64,000 bases of DNA from Cocos nucifera (Eukaryota > Streptophyta > Magnoliopsida > Arecales > Arecaceae). Below the pieces are notes generated by a model. The model made no database searches. It was not told the origin of the DNA and saw nothing but the letters and a program-made list of their open reading frames with translations. This document shows, piece after piece, positions 47,164-57,790 of the stretch (position 1 is the first letter of the stretch; each line of letters begins with the position of its first letter). The position numbers were made by a program, and so were the translations under genes. The DNA lies in assembly GCA_006176705.1 (NCBI GenBank), contig QRFJ01000375.1, positions 806,001-870,000 on the forward strand, in the 5' to 3' direction.

Positions 47164-48673
47164 TGCATTGGGATAGTCAAGCTAACGACTATAAACTAGC
47201 GCTTCTTGGGAGACAACCCAAGCAAAATTCTTTTTATTTTCTTTATTTTTATGAATTGAGTCAATTTTGATCTTTAATATATTTTCAAAGTTTGAATGGA
47301 TGTTGTTTCACTTTTTCTAGGCACATTGAAGAAGACAAGAGAAGAAAAATAATTGAGGACAAGTTGCAAGCTCATACAAGCACATAGGCATGCTACAAAG
47401 GGGAGTACCCCTAACCTTTAAGAATGCCTTGCTATAATATGTAGTGGTGATCTTGTCATTGAGGACAATGTCCAATTCAGGTTTGGGGGTGCATTTGTAT
47501 TTCTCGTGTTAGTATTTTGTTATAAAAAAAAAAGTAAAATATTGATTCACTGATGACTTCTATGCATATAGAGAGAGACGATTTTGCCTTTGTGTTATTG
47601 TTTGGCTATCTAAGCTATGAATTTGAAAATCCAATTCAGTGATTAACTATTTTAAACTTGTAAATACTTGGATAAAATTTTGTATAGGAGATAGTTACTT
47701 TGCTTCGCCAATCCTACTTGTGAGCTTTATTATGCTTGTTAAAATGAAATGTAGGCAATGTATTTGAGAGAAATGACATAGGCATTCCTTTGCTATACCC
47801 TTTTTGATCCCTTGTATTTTCTTTCCATCCTATCTCATATCTACTAATCATATTGTTTGAGAATAATTGATTATAATAGTTAGAGCATACTAAATTTTTA
47901 GTATTCCTTTTTTTAAAAAGAAAAAGCATAATCTACTCCGCTGTTTCAAGTTGCCTAGTAACTAAGAGTATTCATGAGCCCCATGTTTGGCTTTACATCA
48001 AATAGTGACTTGAATTATGAGTATGCAAAGCACTTTGAGTATATGACTTGCTGAGTAACCGGGTGCCTTCATGACCAATGTCGGTATTCGCATAAAAAGG
48101 CAAATGATGACTTAAGGAAGAGTGCCAAAATGTATAGACTGTTCTAAAATTATAAAATAAAATAAACAAAGGAAGGGATGTAAAGTATAAGTAATTGAGT
48201 ATACTCTAATTTATTGTGGTTAATTTATTTTCACTTATGTGACCATAACCATCATTCAGGTTGCTTGCTTTCATTTTTTTTTTTTCAAATCGTAAAAGTC
48301 CTATTGATCTCTTGAGGATGTTGTTTGCACTAGTGGAGATGGGCTGATAGGGTTTTGCATGCATGGATGGATATTTCAACCGAATTACTTTATTAAAATC
48401 TAAAGAAAGCAGGGTAGCTATTGATTGTGCACGATTTTATTTGAGTATGAATGAGTTTGGAATGGTTAGCTTATGGGTTTGCCTTTCGATTTTAGGTTGA
48501 GGTAGTTAAGCAATGGCACTTGGGTAGAGATTACTCCTTTATGTCCAGATGGATCTTAAGTGTATTAATGTTAAATAAAGTTTTCAGTATTAATTTTTGT
48601 TTTAGATTCTCCATTTTTGATTTGGACTTTTCTTTTGCTTGGGGACAAGCAAAAACTTAGGTTTGGGGGTATT
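47164..48673 (+). other. 3' non-coding region with three hairpins and two polypurine tracts
   Basis: A conserved-looking stem (CTTGGG, loop AGACAA, CCCAAG) at 47205-47222 follows integrase. A hairpin CATT-GAGGAC-AATG at 47457-47470 precedes GTTTGGGGGTG (47481-47491). A second hairpin TTTTGCTT-GGGGAC-AAGCAAAA at 48633-48654 precedes GTTTGGGGGT (48661-48670), which borders the LTR. Nothing coding is recognisable between them. Confidence 0.7.
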
Positions 48674-50615
48674 TGATGTGTTGCATTTTTATAGTAATTA
48701 TTATTATTAGTTTTAATGATTTTGATGAAATTGGTATAATAATTAACAAAATAAATGTATGAACCTGATATGTTTTATGTCAATTGCAGGTAATTGAGCT
48801 AGGTCACACCTAATTGGTTTTAACCATGTTTTAAAGATCAAAATTAAGTGAAATTGGTTGAGTCCAATTCAGCAGGGTTTGTCATCCGGAATCATCAGGA
48901 TCGTAAATCAAAATCAAAGTTCATCTCGAAGTAGAATAACCAAATCAAGATATCAATGGATCCCACACCTCATCCTTTTTGACATCATCAGCCAAGTAAA
49001 GAAATCAAAGGTGTAGGAAACAAATCAAGTAGTTAATCTCTCTCATCTAGTCAACCAATCTACATTTTAGATACTTTGGCATGAGGATTCCTAAAAGGCA
49101 AGCTACAGGACTCTAAATTGAGCAAGACTAAATCCTACAGAATTCTAAGAGAATCAAGAAAGGAACATAATTTACAAAATTGAATTTGGATTCTAGATGA
49201 GGTAGCTACAGTAGGTTGAAGTTGGTAACAATATTAGACATAATGAGAAACGCCCGATACACCCGATTCTTCCAAGTTTTTCTTAGCACAGAGATCTGAT
49301 ATGGCAACAAATTTTGGGTGGCAAGGAGCTATCTTGTAAAGAATTACATGAAAAAAAAAAATTAGAATCCAAACTATTTCTGCATGAGGAGCAAACTTGG
49401 AAAGAATTGGAACTAACTCTTAGAACACCTGATTTGGGCAACTTACGTTATTTTGGAGATTTTGTGGACCCAGGAAGGCTGAAGAAGGAAGAAATCCTTC
49501 TCCTCTAATTAACCATGCCTCCTTTCCTTCTTTTACCATGGAAATCAGAATAAAATCAAAAAAAATTGGGCAGCATAAAGAGTAGATGGCTGGTGGTTGC
49601 TTGAAGCTTAATCCAAAGGAGGAGAGATCTCCTATACCAAATAAAAAGAATAATATATAGAATAAAATCATGGAGAAAATACCACCTTAACCCTAGCCCT
49701 AGCCCTCTTTAAGAATCCTAAAACACATTCAAAAAAAAAGAAAAGAAAGGAAAAAAGAATCATCTTTGAAAGCTGGAAATCAAGCAAGGAGAGTTTAGAG
49801 CATTTGGAAGATTTGAAGAGAGGATTCATTCGGCTCTACAGTTCCTTTAGAGCTTTTAATTCTTTTTCTTGTCTACTTTGAATTTATTTTCTAGAACTCA
49901 TTATTAGGATGATTTTGGATTTTTATTCAAGTAAACTTGAGTTTGATTTTGATATGACGAAAAGCTAAATTTCTAGCTAGGGTACCTGATGTAACTTGAA
50001 TTCGATTTCAATTCCAAATCTTGTATTAATTTTCTTTGTTAGTGCAATTGCTTGTTATTTGCACTTAATGCTTTTAAGTATTATTATCTTTGGTACTTGA
50101 TTGATTTTGATTTATAATTGATACAGGGAAGGAAGATTATAAATTGGAGTTAATAATAAGCATCAAAGGAATAATAATTGGAGCGGGAGCAGAAGATTTG
50201 ACATGTGGGATCTTGGAAATAATCACTGTACTTAATGAACTAATTGAAATCTATTTTACTAATAAAAAATAGATTATAGATTTTAATTAGTATTTTTAAT
50301 AAGTCTCAGGAGAGATTATTAAATAATTTAGGATTATTGATCCTTACATTAATAATTAAATTTGGATTATTAATCAGAATATCTAGAATTGATAATTGGT
50401 CCAAGTGAAATAAGATATATCCTAGTGCTTTATCAATCGAATTTTGATTCAGCTTTCATTGAGTTCTTTAGAGTTAATTTTAGCTTTAGTTTCCATTGTC
50501 ATTCAGCTTCGATCGTTCGAATATTAGTAGAATCAGCATTCATTTTTGGTAATTAAACTCAGTCCTCATGGGAACAATCTCTTATTCATCATTGTATTAC
50601 TTGAGCGATTTCGTG
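48674..50615 (+). repeat. 3' LTR of Athila-like element
   Basis: Starts TGATGTGTTGC three bases after the polypurine tract. Its last 300 bases match the 5' remnant. It stops at GATTTCGTG, short of the true LTR end, where chromovirus A5 LTR begins. It contains a short ORF at 49314-49508 that I do not recognise. Confidence 0.8.
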
Positions 50616-51194
50616 CAATGAGGTGTAACAGAATCTAGTTTACCCATGCAACTTTGTATGATATTTTGAGAACTCCATAGAAGTCAGTTCAAAATGGGTA
50701 AGGCATTATCTTAAAGGATTTTTTGTTCTGAATCCAACGGATTAAGTTTCATTGCAATCTGAGTTCGTTTGGATCACGAACTTGGCAGTTTTATCTGGCT
50801 ACATAGAGTCCTATAAGAATGGTGATTCTGAGTTTATCCTTATCTTGTACTTAGAGAGTTGAGTTTGTGAGGGACTTATAACCTGGGGTTGTTCCCATAT
50901 AAAAGGACACTCAAGGGTGGGGTTAGAGATTAAGAGAGAGAGGAAAAGAAAGAGATCATCTAAGGATCCTCTTGTATCTATGAGAGATCGAGAGATCGGG
51001 AGAGCCAGCGAGTGGTTATTTAAAAAAAGTTCTCTTCTCCTTTATTTCTTCTTCTTCTTCATGTTGGGCATGGCCTAAGTCATAGAGACTAGGTTCCCAT
51101 GCTAGGGAGGCTGATCGGTTCTCTTTTGCCCTATAAAGAGCTGATCGGGCTGCACGTTGTTGGGATTTGCTTTGAGATCCCTTCGTACATGATA
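50616..51194 (+). repeat. Truncated 5' LTR of chromovirus A5
   Basis: Begins inside the LTR at CAATGAGG and matches 3865-4467 on the same strand. The end reads CGTACATGATA against CGTACGTGACA. The primer site GTTGGTATTAAAGCG at 51195-51209 carries C-to-T and G-to-A changes. Confidence 0.85.
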
Positions 51195-51218
51195 GTTGGT
51201 ATTAAAGCGATACCAGAA

Positions 51219-52860
51219 ATGAAGAAAATGACCTCTAAATCAGCATCCATGGTGGGAACAGGGAATTCATCATCCTCAACCTTGGATCCCAATCCTACCT
51301 CAGGAGGAGGCACGACAATGGGTGGAGCGCATCCAGTTGATGATTCTCTACAGGGGCTATAGATTGCATCTCCGATTATCTCCACCGACAATCGACTACG
51401 GAAGTGCGAGGCCCAAATAGCTGAGGTTGAAGGGTGAGTGGAGGATCTCGAGGGTAAGGACGCAACCCATCGAGGTGAGATCGCTGCTCAGCTGAATCAA
51501 ATTTTTTTCAATATGGAGCAGCGCTATGAGGAAGTGTTGCAGCACAACAAGGAGTTGGAGACCATGGTGAAGGCTCTCCAAATGCAGGTGGTTGACCTTT
51601 CAAAGAAAAAAACTACCACGGGCGTGTCCTCTTCTACCTCGACAATGGAGGTCACAAGTGAGGCTACGCGTCCCCTACACAAGCTTGATGTTCTTAAGCC
51701 GCAAGAGTTCTGCGAGCAGCGGTCCGCAAAGGAGGTAAATAACTTTCTTTTCACTGTGGAACAATACCTACATGTTACCAGCGTAAGGGGTGAAGCCATG
51801 AAGGTGAGCACGACGGGCATGTTCTTAAGGGATGTGGTGATGCTTTGGTGGCGACATCGGACTGACGATGTGAAGCAAGGGGCTGTTCCAATCACCACTT
51901 GGGCACAGTTTCAAATTGAACTTCGAAAGCAAATCTTTCTTGAGTTCTCTAAGGATGATGCTCGAGCACGACTACGGCGACTCACATAAAAGGATGATGT
52001 GCATGAGTATGTGTGAGAGTTCAGTGAATTATTGTTGGAGGTACCAGACCATAGCCAGGAGGACTCTCTCTTCACCTTCCTTGATGGGCTCAAACCATGG
52101 GCCAAGATGGAGTTGCAGCGAAGAGGAGTTAAGAGTTTGAACAAGGCTATAGCTCAAGCGGAGGCTCTCATCGAGTTCAAGACTCAACCCATAGCTCCCA
52201 AAGCCCAGGCATCCAAACAGGGCAAAGGTGGGGGAGCGAAATCAGGTCACAAGGAAGGTAGAAAAGGCTCGAATCCAGGCTCCTCAAGTGGAGGTGCTTC
52301 CCAAGCAAAGGGCAAAGGGGTGGTGCAAGGTACCAGCACTATCTCATTCCTCATTTGTAATGGACTGCATAAGGTGAAGGATTATCCATTGAGGGGCAAG
52401 ATCGCATCTATGACGGCGGAAGAGCAGCAAGAGACTGACTAAAGGATTGGTTCACTCAGTCTCAACGCCCTGAAGGCCAAGGGGCCACGAGGCCTACTCT
52501 ATGCACTTGTCAATATCAATGGTCACACCTTCCAGGCACACATTGATATGGGTGCCACTGACTTCTTCGTGGACTTAGCAATGACGAAGAAGCTCAACCT
52601 AAAGATTGAACATGATGAGCACACATTCAAGGCTGTCAACTCCGTAGAGGTAGCTACAAGCAAAACAACCAAGGATGTTGAGATCCAATTTGGTACATGG
52701 ACCAAATGGGTGACAGCGGTGGTCACCCCTATCGACGACTATGAGGTGGTCATCAGTATGTCTTTACTAACCTAGCTACATGCCATGGTAAAGGTAAATT
52801 CAGATGTGGTGGTGGTTTTGAATTCGAGTGGACCTTGCATGGTTTAAGGAAAGCAAGTTA
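51219..52860 (+). pseudogene. A5 gag-protease with six transition-type stops
   Basis: Starts at 51219 (MKKMTSKSASMVG). One frame runs through gag and protease, broken only by stops at 51360, 51435, 51987, 52014, 52440 and 52773. The gag core includes KEVNNFLFTVEQYL and LWWRHRTDD. The Gln/Lys/Gly linker is at 52190-52320. The zinc knuckle is ruined (FLICNGLHKVKDY; first and last Cys gone). Protease reads MGATDFFVDLAMTKKL, and the expected Thr after Asp has changed. It has the least frame damage of the chromovirus gags here. Confidence 0.85.
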
Positions 52861-54480
52861 GAGGGACTCCACAGTAAGTCCTATCGATAATGTAGCTTGC
52901 TAAGGGGCTGAGAAGGGGATTTCCAACATACATTGCATCCATTCAAGAGGAAGATCTGCTAGAGGAAGAAGAGAGATCCCAGCACCCATCGAGGGTGTTC
53001 TAACTAAATTTGGGGATGTGATGCCCTCCGAATTACCCAAGCAATTGCTGCCAAGAAGAGAAATCAATCATCGAATTGATTTGGTGTAGGGAGCACATTC
53101 ACCAGCTCAAACACCATATAGGATGCCCCACCTAAACTCCAAGAGCTGAGGAGATAGCTAACGAAGTTGGTGGACAGCGAGTTCATCCGATCTTCGAAGA
53201 GTCCATATGGAGCACCAGTACTTTTTCAAAGAAAGCATGATGGTTCATTGAGACTCTACATCGACTACAGGGCCCTCAATAAACTCACGGTGAAGAAAAA
53301 GTAATCCATTCCATGGATTGATGATTTGTTCGATCAACTTAGTAAGGCACGGTGGTTTTCCAAGTTGGATCTTCGTCGCGGGTACTATTAAGTTCGCATG
53401 GCAGAGGAGGATATCAAGAAGACTGTATGTGTGATAAGGTAGGGGAGCTTCGAGTACCTTGTCATGTCTTTTGGTGCAACTTGTACTCCATGACTTTATC
53501 GATAAATTCATGGTAGTATACTTGGATGATATTATTGTCTATAGCTGGATGTTGAACGAGCATGTGGCGCACCTGAGGCAAGTCTTTTCCATCCTACGGC
53601 AACACCAGCTCTTTGTGAAGAAGGAGAAGTGCGTGTTTGGGCAACGGAGGGTGCCGTTCCTTGGGCACATCATTGGGGATGGAAAGCTCATGATGGATCC
53701 CTCCAAGATTTCAACCATAGCCGAGTGGGAGGTACCTACATGTGTTACACACTTACACTCTTTTCTTGGTTTGGCAGATTATTATACGAGGTTCATCATG
53801 GGATATTTGAAGTTATGTACCCCACTGACGGATTTGTTGAAGAAGGGTCGACCATGGCGGTGGTCGGATCAATGTCAGGAGGCATTCAATCATCTCAAGT
53901 AGGCGATCACAGAGGAGCCGGTCCTCATGCTACCGGACTTCTTGGTTCCTTTTGAAGTTCATACCGAAGCATCAGATTTTTTCATTGGAGGGGTGCTCAT
54001 GCACGAAAGACACCCAGTGGCCTACGAGAGTCAGAAGTTGAACGACACCGACCAAAGGTATATAGTTCATGAGAAGGAGATGATAGTGGTTGTGCATTAC
54101 CTTAGAACCTGATGCCATTACCTTCTTGGATCCAAGTTTGTGGTGTGCACGGACAACGTGGCCACAAGCTACTTACAAACCCAGCCAAAGCTCATCCCAA
54201 AGCAAGCGAGATGGCAGCAATTTCTTGCTGAATTCGATTTCCACATCGAGTATAAGTCAGGCCGAACCAATTCAGTCCCTTTGCCTTACACAGTTGGCTG
54301 TGGTTTCTTCCACTTTCGGACCAGCAAGTGACTTAATGGAGTGGGTCAAGATCGAGATGGAGAAGGATCCATGGGCCACATCCATGGGTGAACTCGTCAA
54401 GGACGGCAAGGCGCGCCATTTCTAGATCGAAGGTGGGCTGATTTTGACATGGGGACGACATGTCTATGTGTCTTCAAGTG
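52861..54480 (+). pseudogene. A5 reverse transcriptase and RNase H
   Basis: Reverse transcriptase motifs: SPYGAPVLFQRKHDGSLRL near 53205, FSKLDLRRGYY near 53360, and the catalytic box VVYLDDIIVYS at 53514-53546. A small deletion near 53470 removes the finger-palm segment just before it, joining SFGATC to the downstream part. RNase H (VHTEASDFFIGGVLMHE, then HPVAYESQKLND) lies at 53950-54110. Stops and shifts occur at many points. Confidence 0.8.
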
Positions 54481-55438
54481 GAGGGCTGAGGCCCGAGGTG
54501 TTGTGAGAGTATCATGATTCTATGTGGACAGGACATCAAGGGGTGCATCGGACCCAAGCTCTTATAGAACAAAGCTACTATTGGCCAAATATGCGAGATG
54601 ACATCGAGGGGTATGTTCGCACTTGTTTAGTATGCCAACAAGACAAGGTTGAACATCAGTGGCCCATGGGGTTGTTGGAGCCATTGCCTACACCAGAGTG
54701 TCCATGGGAGAGCGTCTCCATAGACTTCATCATTGGGTTACCTCCAGTGGAAGGGTATAGCTCCATCATGATAGTGGTGGATTGCTTCTCGAAGTACGGA
54801 GTCTTCATTCCAGCACCTACTACTTGCCATGCGGAGGACGTGGCGTGGTTGTTTTTCATATATGTGGTGAAATATTGGCGGATACTGTGGAGCATTATTT
54901 CTGATCGTGATGCTTGCTTCATGGGAAGATTCTGAACCGAGTTATTTTGGATACTTGGAACAAAGATGAAGATGTCCACGACTTTCCATCCTCAGACTGA
55001 TGGCCAAACAGAACAAACAAATGCATTACCGGAGATGTATTGGAGGCACTATGTAAATCCCAACCAATGGGATTGGGTGCGACTCTTGGACCAAGCCCAA
55101 TTCAGTTACAACCTACAGCGATCGGAGTCGACAGGTAAATCACCATTTGAGGTGATAATAGGGCAGCAACCAGACACTCCAGGGAGTATCGCAGCGGACT
55201 ACATGGGACGTAGCCCAACCGCCTACAGATTTGTGAGGGATCTGAAGGAGGATACAGATTTGGTTCAGGTCTTCTTGTTAGGCGACCAAATGGATGAAGA
55301 AGTGGACTAACATAAAGCAGCATGTAGCTGAGTTTCAAATTGGTGATCGGGTATTGGGGAAACTCTACCATCACATGAGATTGAAGTTGGGCTACCACAA
55401 AGCACTCATGAGGAGGTGTGAAGGCCCCTTCATCACCA
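54481..55438 (+). pseudogene. A5 integrase, truncated
   Basis: Open at 54522-54935: HQGVHRTQALIEQSYYWPN, CLVCQQDKVEHQ, SIDFIIGLPPVEG (first Asp) and ISDRDACF (second Asp). It continues at 54966-55310 with TFHPQTDGQTEQTNA, which holds the third acidic residue, and LDQAQFSYNLQRSE. The integrase C-terminus runs to 55438 and ends abruptly at the inverted gag fragment. The core motifs are the best preserved of the chromovirus copies. Confidence 0.85.
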
Positions 55439-55685
55439 CAAAGGAAGTTATCTACCTCCTTTGCGGACCGCTACCTGTAGAACTCCTGCAGCTTGGAAAC
55501 ATGAATCTTGTGCAGGAGATGCATAGCCTCACTTGCGACCTCCATTGTCGAGGTAGAAGAGGACACGCCCATGGTAGTTTTTTCCTTTGAAAGGTCAACC
55601 ACCTATATTTGGAGAGCCTTCACCATGGTCTCCAACTCCTTGTTGCGCTGCAGCACTTCCTCGTAGCGCCGCTCCATATCAAATG
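55439..55685 (-). pseudogene. Inverted chromovirus gag fragment (A6)
   Basis: The minus strand encodes part of the same gag (around the KEVDNF core and MVKALQIQVVDLS-like coiled coil), matching 22305-22545. It abuts A5 integrase on the left and copia leader on the right, with no LTR at either edge. Confidence 0.8.
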
Positions 55686-56101
55686 TAATATTAATCTGGT
55701 GCATTGAGATGCTCACAGCATATTGGATATAATTACTTTGTTGTGCAACCACAAAAGCAGTTATATTTCATTATGACTGTATAGAAATGAAGGATCATAT
55801 TTAACTAAAATATTATTGTTTGTTGTGCTAACACAAGGCTATTAATGTTTTAAAGGCCAGGGTTTTATTGAGAATTGCATGAGATGCCATTGGAAAGAGT
55901 TTCCTACCTTTGAACTTATAAAAGTTTTGTTATGCAACCACAAGACTTTTAATAAGGAATTAGGGTCTCAATCCCACTAAGAAAATCAAATAGGATTTCT
56001 CCATCATTATAGTAGAGGGTTATGATATTCGATAAAATAGTGGGAGACATAATTAAATTAAAATCTTAATTTAATTATGTATGTCATCATGAGTTGTATG
56101 T
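55686..56101 (+). other. Leader region of the copia element
   Basis: AT-rich sequence with two similar stretches (TTGTTGTGCAACCACAA near 55740, TTATGCAACCACAAGAC near 55930). No frame is seen. The 5' LTR and primer site of this copia element are absent. Confidence 0.5.
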
Positions 56102-56885
56102 AATGTTCATTAGATTTAAATGGCTTTTCACTTTCACTGCATTCAATTTTGGATTCAAATAAATTGATCGGTCCTAATTATGTAGATTGGTTGAGAAATC
56201 TTAAAATAGTACTCAATCAGAAGAATCTCTTTTATGTCCTCGAATCTCCTGTTCCTAAAAGTTAGGGGAAGATGCCACGATGAAGAAAAAGCCGCTTATA
56301 AGAAATGACAAAATGATTCATTAACTGTCAAATGCATCATACTGACCTCTATGAATAATGAGTTACAGAGGCAGCATGATAGCATTGATACGCAGACCAT
56401 ATTGCTCAATTTAATAGAGCTTTATGGAAAGCAGAGTAGGACTGCTAAATGTCAGATATCTAAGCAATTATTCTGTGCTAGGATGGCAGAGGATTCATCC
56501 ATGCAAAACCATGTTCTAATGGTAGTTGACCTAATCACTCGATTAAGTCAATAAGATTTTGTCATGGATGGAGAGTTGAGTCAAGATCTATTCCTACAAT
56601 CACTCCCAGAATTAACTTCTTAGTTTGCTGTAAACTATCATATGAACAAACTGAATACTTCCTTGCCCGAGCTGTTAAATATGCTTAAAACAGCAGAGAG
56701 CCATATCAAGAAGGATAAGGCTCCTCATTTTCTTATAGATGGGATCTCTAAGAAGAAGGCAGGCAGAAAGGATTCTAAGAGGAGGCTGAACCCAAAAAGT
56801 GGCATAAATAAGAGGAAGAAGGAGAAGAGAGCCTTCAGATAGATGACCTAATGTCACTACGGCAAAGTAGGTCATTAAAAAAGAG
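56102..56885 (+). pseudogene. Copia gag
   Basis: Starts at 56102 (MAFHFHCIQF). It includes LIGPNYVDWLRNLKIVLNQK, MNNELQRQHDSIDTQTILLNL (one of the usual copia gag helices), LPELLNMLKTAESHI, a Lys/Arg-rich tail and a zinc-knuckle remnant CHYGKVGH at the end. Stops break it near 56265, 56552, 56620 and 56840. After the knuckle the sequence goes almost at once to the pre-integrase motif, so protease is missing. Confidence 0.8.
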
Positions 56886-57790
56886 AATATAATTAATACT
56901 TTACTTTGGCATTGTCAACTTGGTCATATTAGTGTGACCAGGATTAACAAGGTATACAAAGAAAAGTTCTTTGAGTCTTATGATTATGAATTATTAGAAA
57001 CTTATGAATCATGTCTCATGGGTAAAATGACAAAGACTCCATTTAGTGGATATGGATAAAGAATAAGTGTGTTATTAGGACTTGTATATACTGATGTATG
57101 TGGTCTTATGACAACTCAGGCTAGAGGTGGATACTTTTATTTTATAATGTTCACTAATGATTCATCTAGGTTTGGATATGTGTATCTTATGAAACAATAA
57201 TCCAAAGCCTTTGATAAATTTAAAGAATATCAAAGTATGGTCGAGAAAAAAATTAGAAAGAGTATAAAAATTCTTCAATCTGATCGGGAAGGAGAATACT
57301 TGTCTAGTAAATTTCTAAACTATCTTAAAGTAAAGGGCATCCTCTCTGAATGGATCCCTTCTTATATACCGTAATTAAATGGTATAGTCGAAAGGAGAAA
57401 TCATATCTTATTAGATATGGTACGGACCATGATGTACTTCATAGAATTATCTATTTTCTTCTAGCATCATGTCCTGGAGATTGCAGTATATATCTTGAAT
57501 AGAGTACCTTCTAAGTCTATATCTAGCACTTCATATGAGATATGGAGAAGAAAGAAATCTAATCTTAAGTATCTTAAGATATGGGGTTGTCCAGCGTATG
57601 TAAAAAGAAATTTTGAACATAAACTAGATGTTAGAGCAAACAGATATCTATTTATCAGATATCCTAGAGATTGTATGGAATATCTATTCTACCATCCCAC
57701 TGAATAAAAGGTGTTTGTAAGTAGGTATGCCACTTTCATGAAGAAAGAGTTCATTCTAGAAAAGGACTGTGGGAGAAATATTGAACTTAG
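56886..57790 (+). pseudogene. Copia integrase
   Basis: The pre-integrase zinc domain begins LWHCQLGHISVTRI (56904 on); its first Cys is Tyr (TYESCLMGKM near 57000). Core motifs: VYTDVCG (first Asp), LQSDREGEYLSS (second Asp) and NGIVERRNHILLDMVRTMM (Glu). Then come AVYILNRVPSKSISSTSYEIW and WGCPAYVKRNFEHKLD near 57495-57640. The whole region stays in one frame, broken by about six stops. Confidence 0.8.

Larger units (their letters stand above)
40624..50615 (+). mobile_element. Athila-like gypsy element, plus strand
   Basis: Truncated 5' LTR, Asp-tRNA primer site, gag, protease, reverse transcriptase, RNase H, integrase, long 3' non-coding region and a 1.94-kb 3' LTR. The lineage call (Athila/Tat group) rests on the primer site, LTR length, gag motif KAITLRSCKQL, DLGASIN protease and the TTTGGGGGT polypurine tract. 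No envelope-like frame is seen after integrase. Both outer ends are damaged and abut inverted chromovirus LTRs. Confidence 0.85.
50616..55438 (+). mobile_element. Chromovirus A5 (plus strand, both ends truncated)
   Basis: A plus-strand family member with the end of the 5' LTR, primer site, gag, protease, reverse transcriptase, RNase H and integrase. It stops in the integrase C-terminus at 55438, so chromodomain and 3' LTR are missing. Its LTR start is lost at the Athila-like boundary. Confidence 0.85.

Noticed and set aside
40500..50750. Large inverted-repeat structure as a possible foldback transposon
   Set aside because: The arms are ordinary chromoviruses with their own genes and LTRs, and the centre is an Athila-like element; no foldback-element termini are seen.
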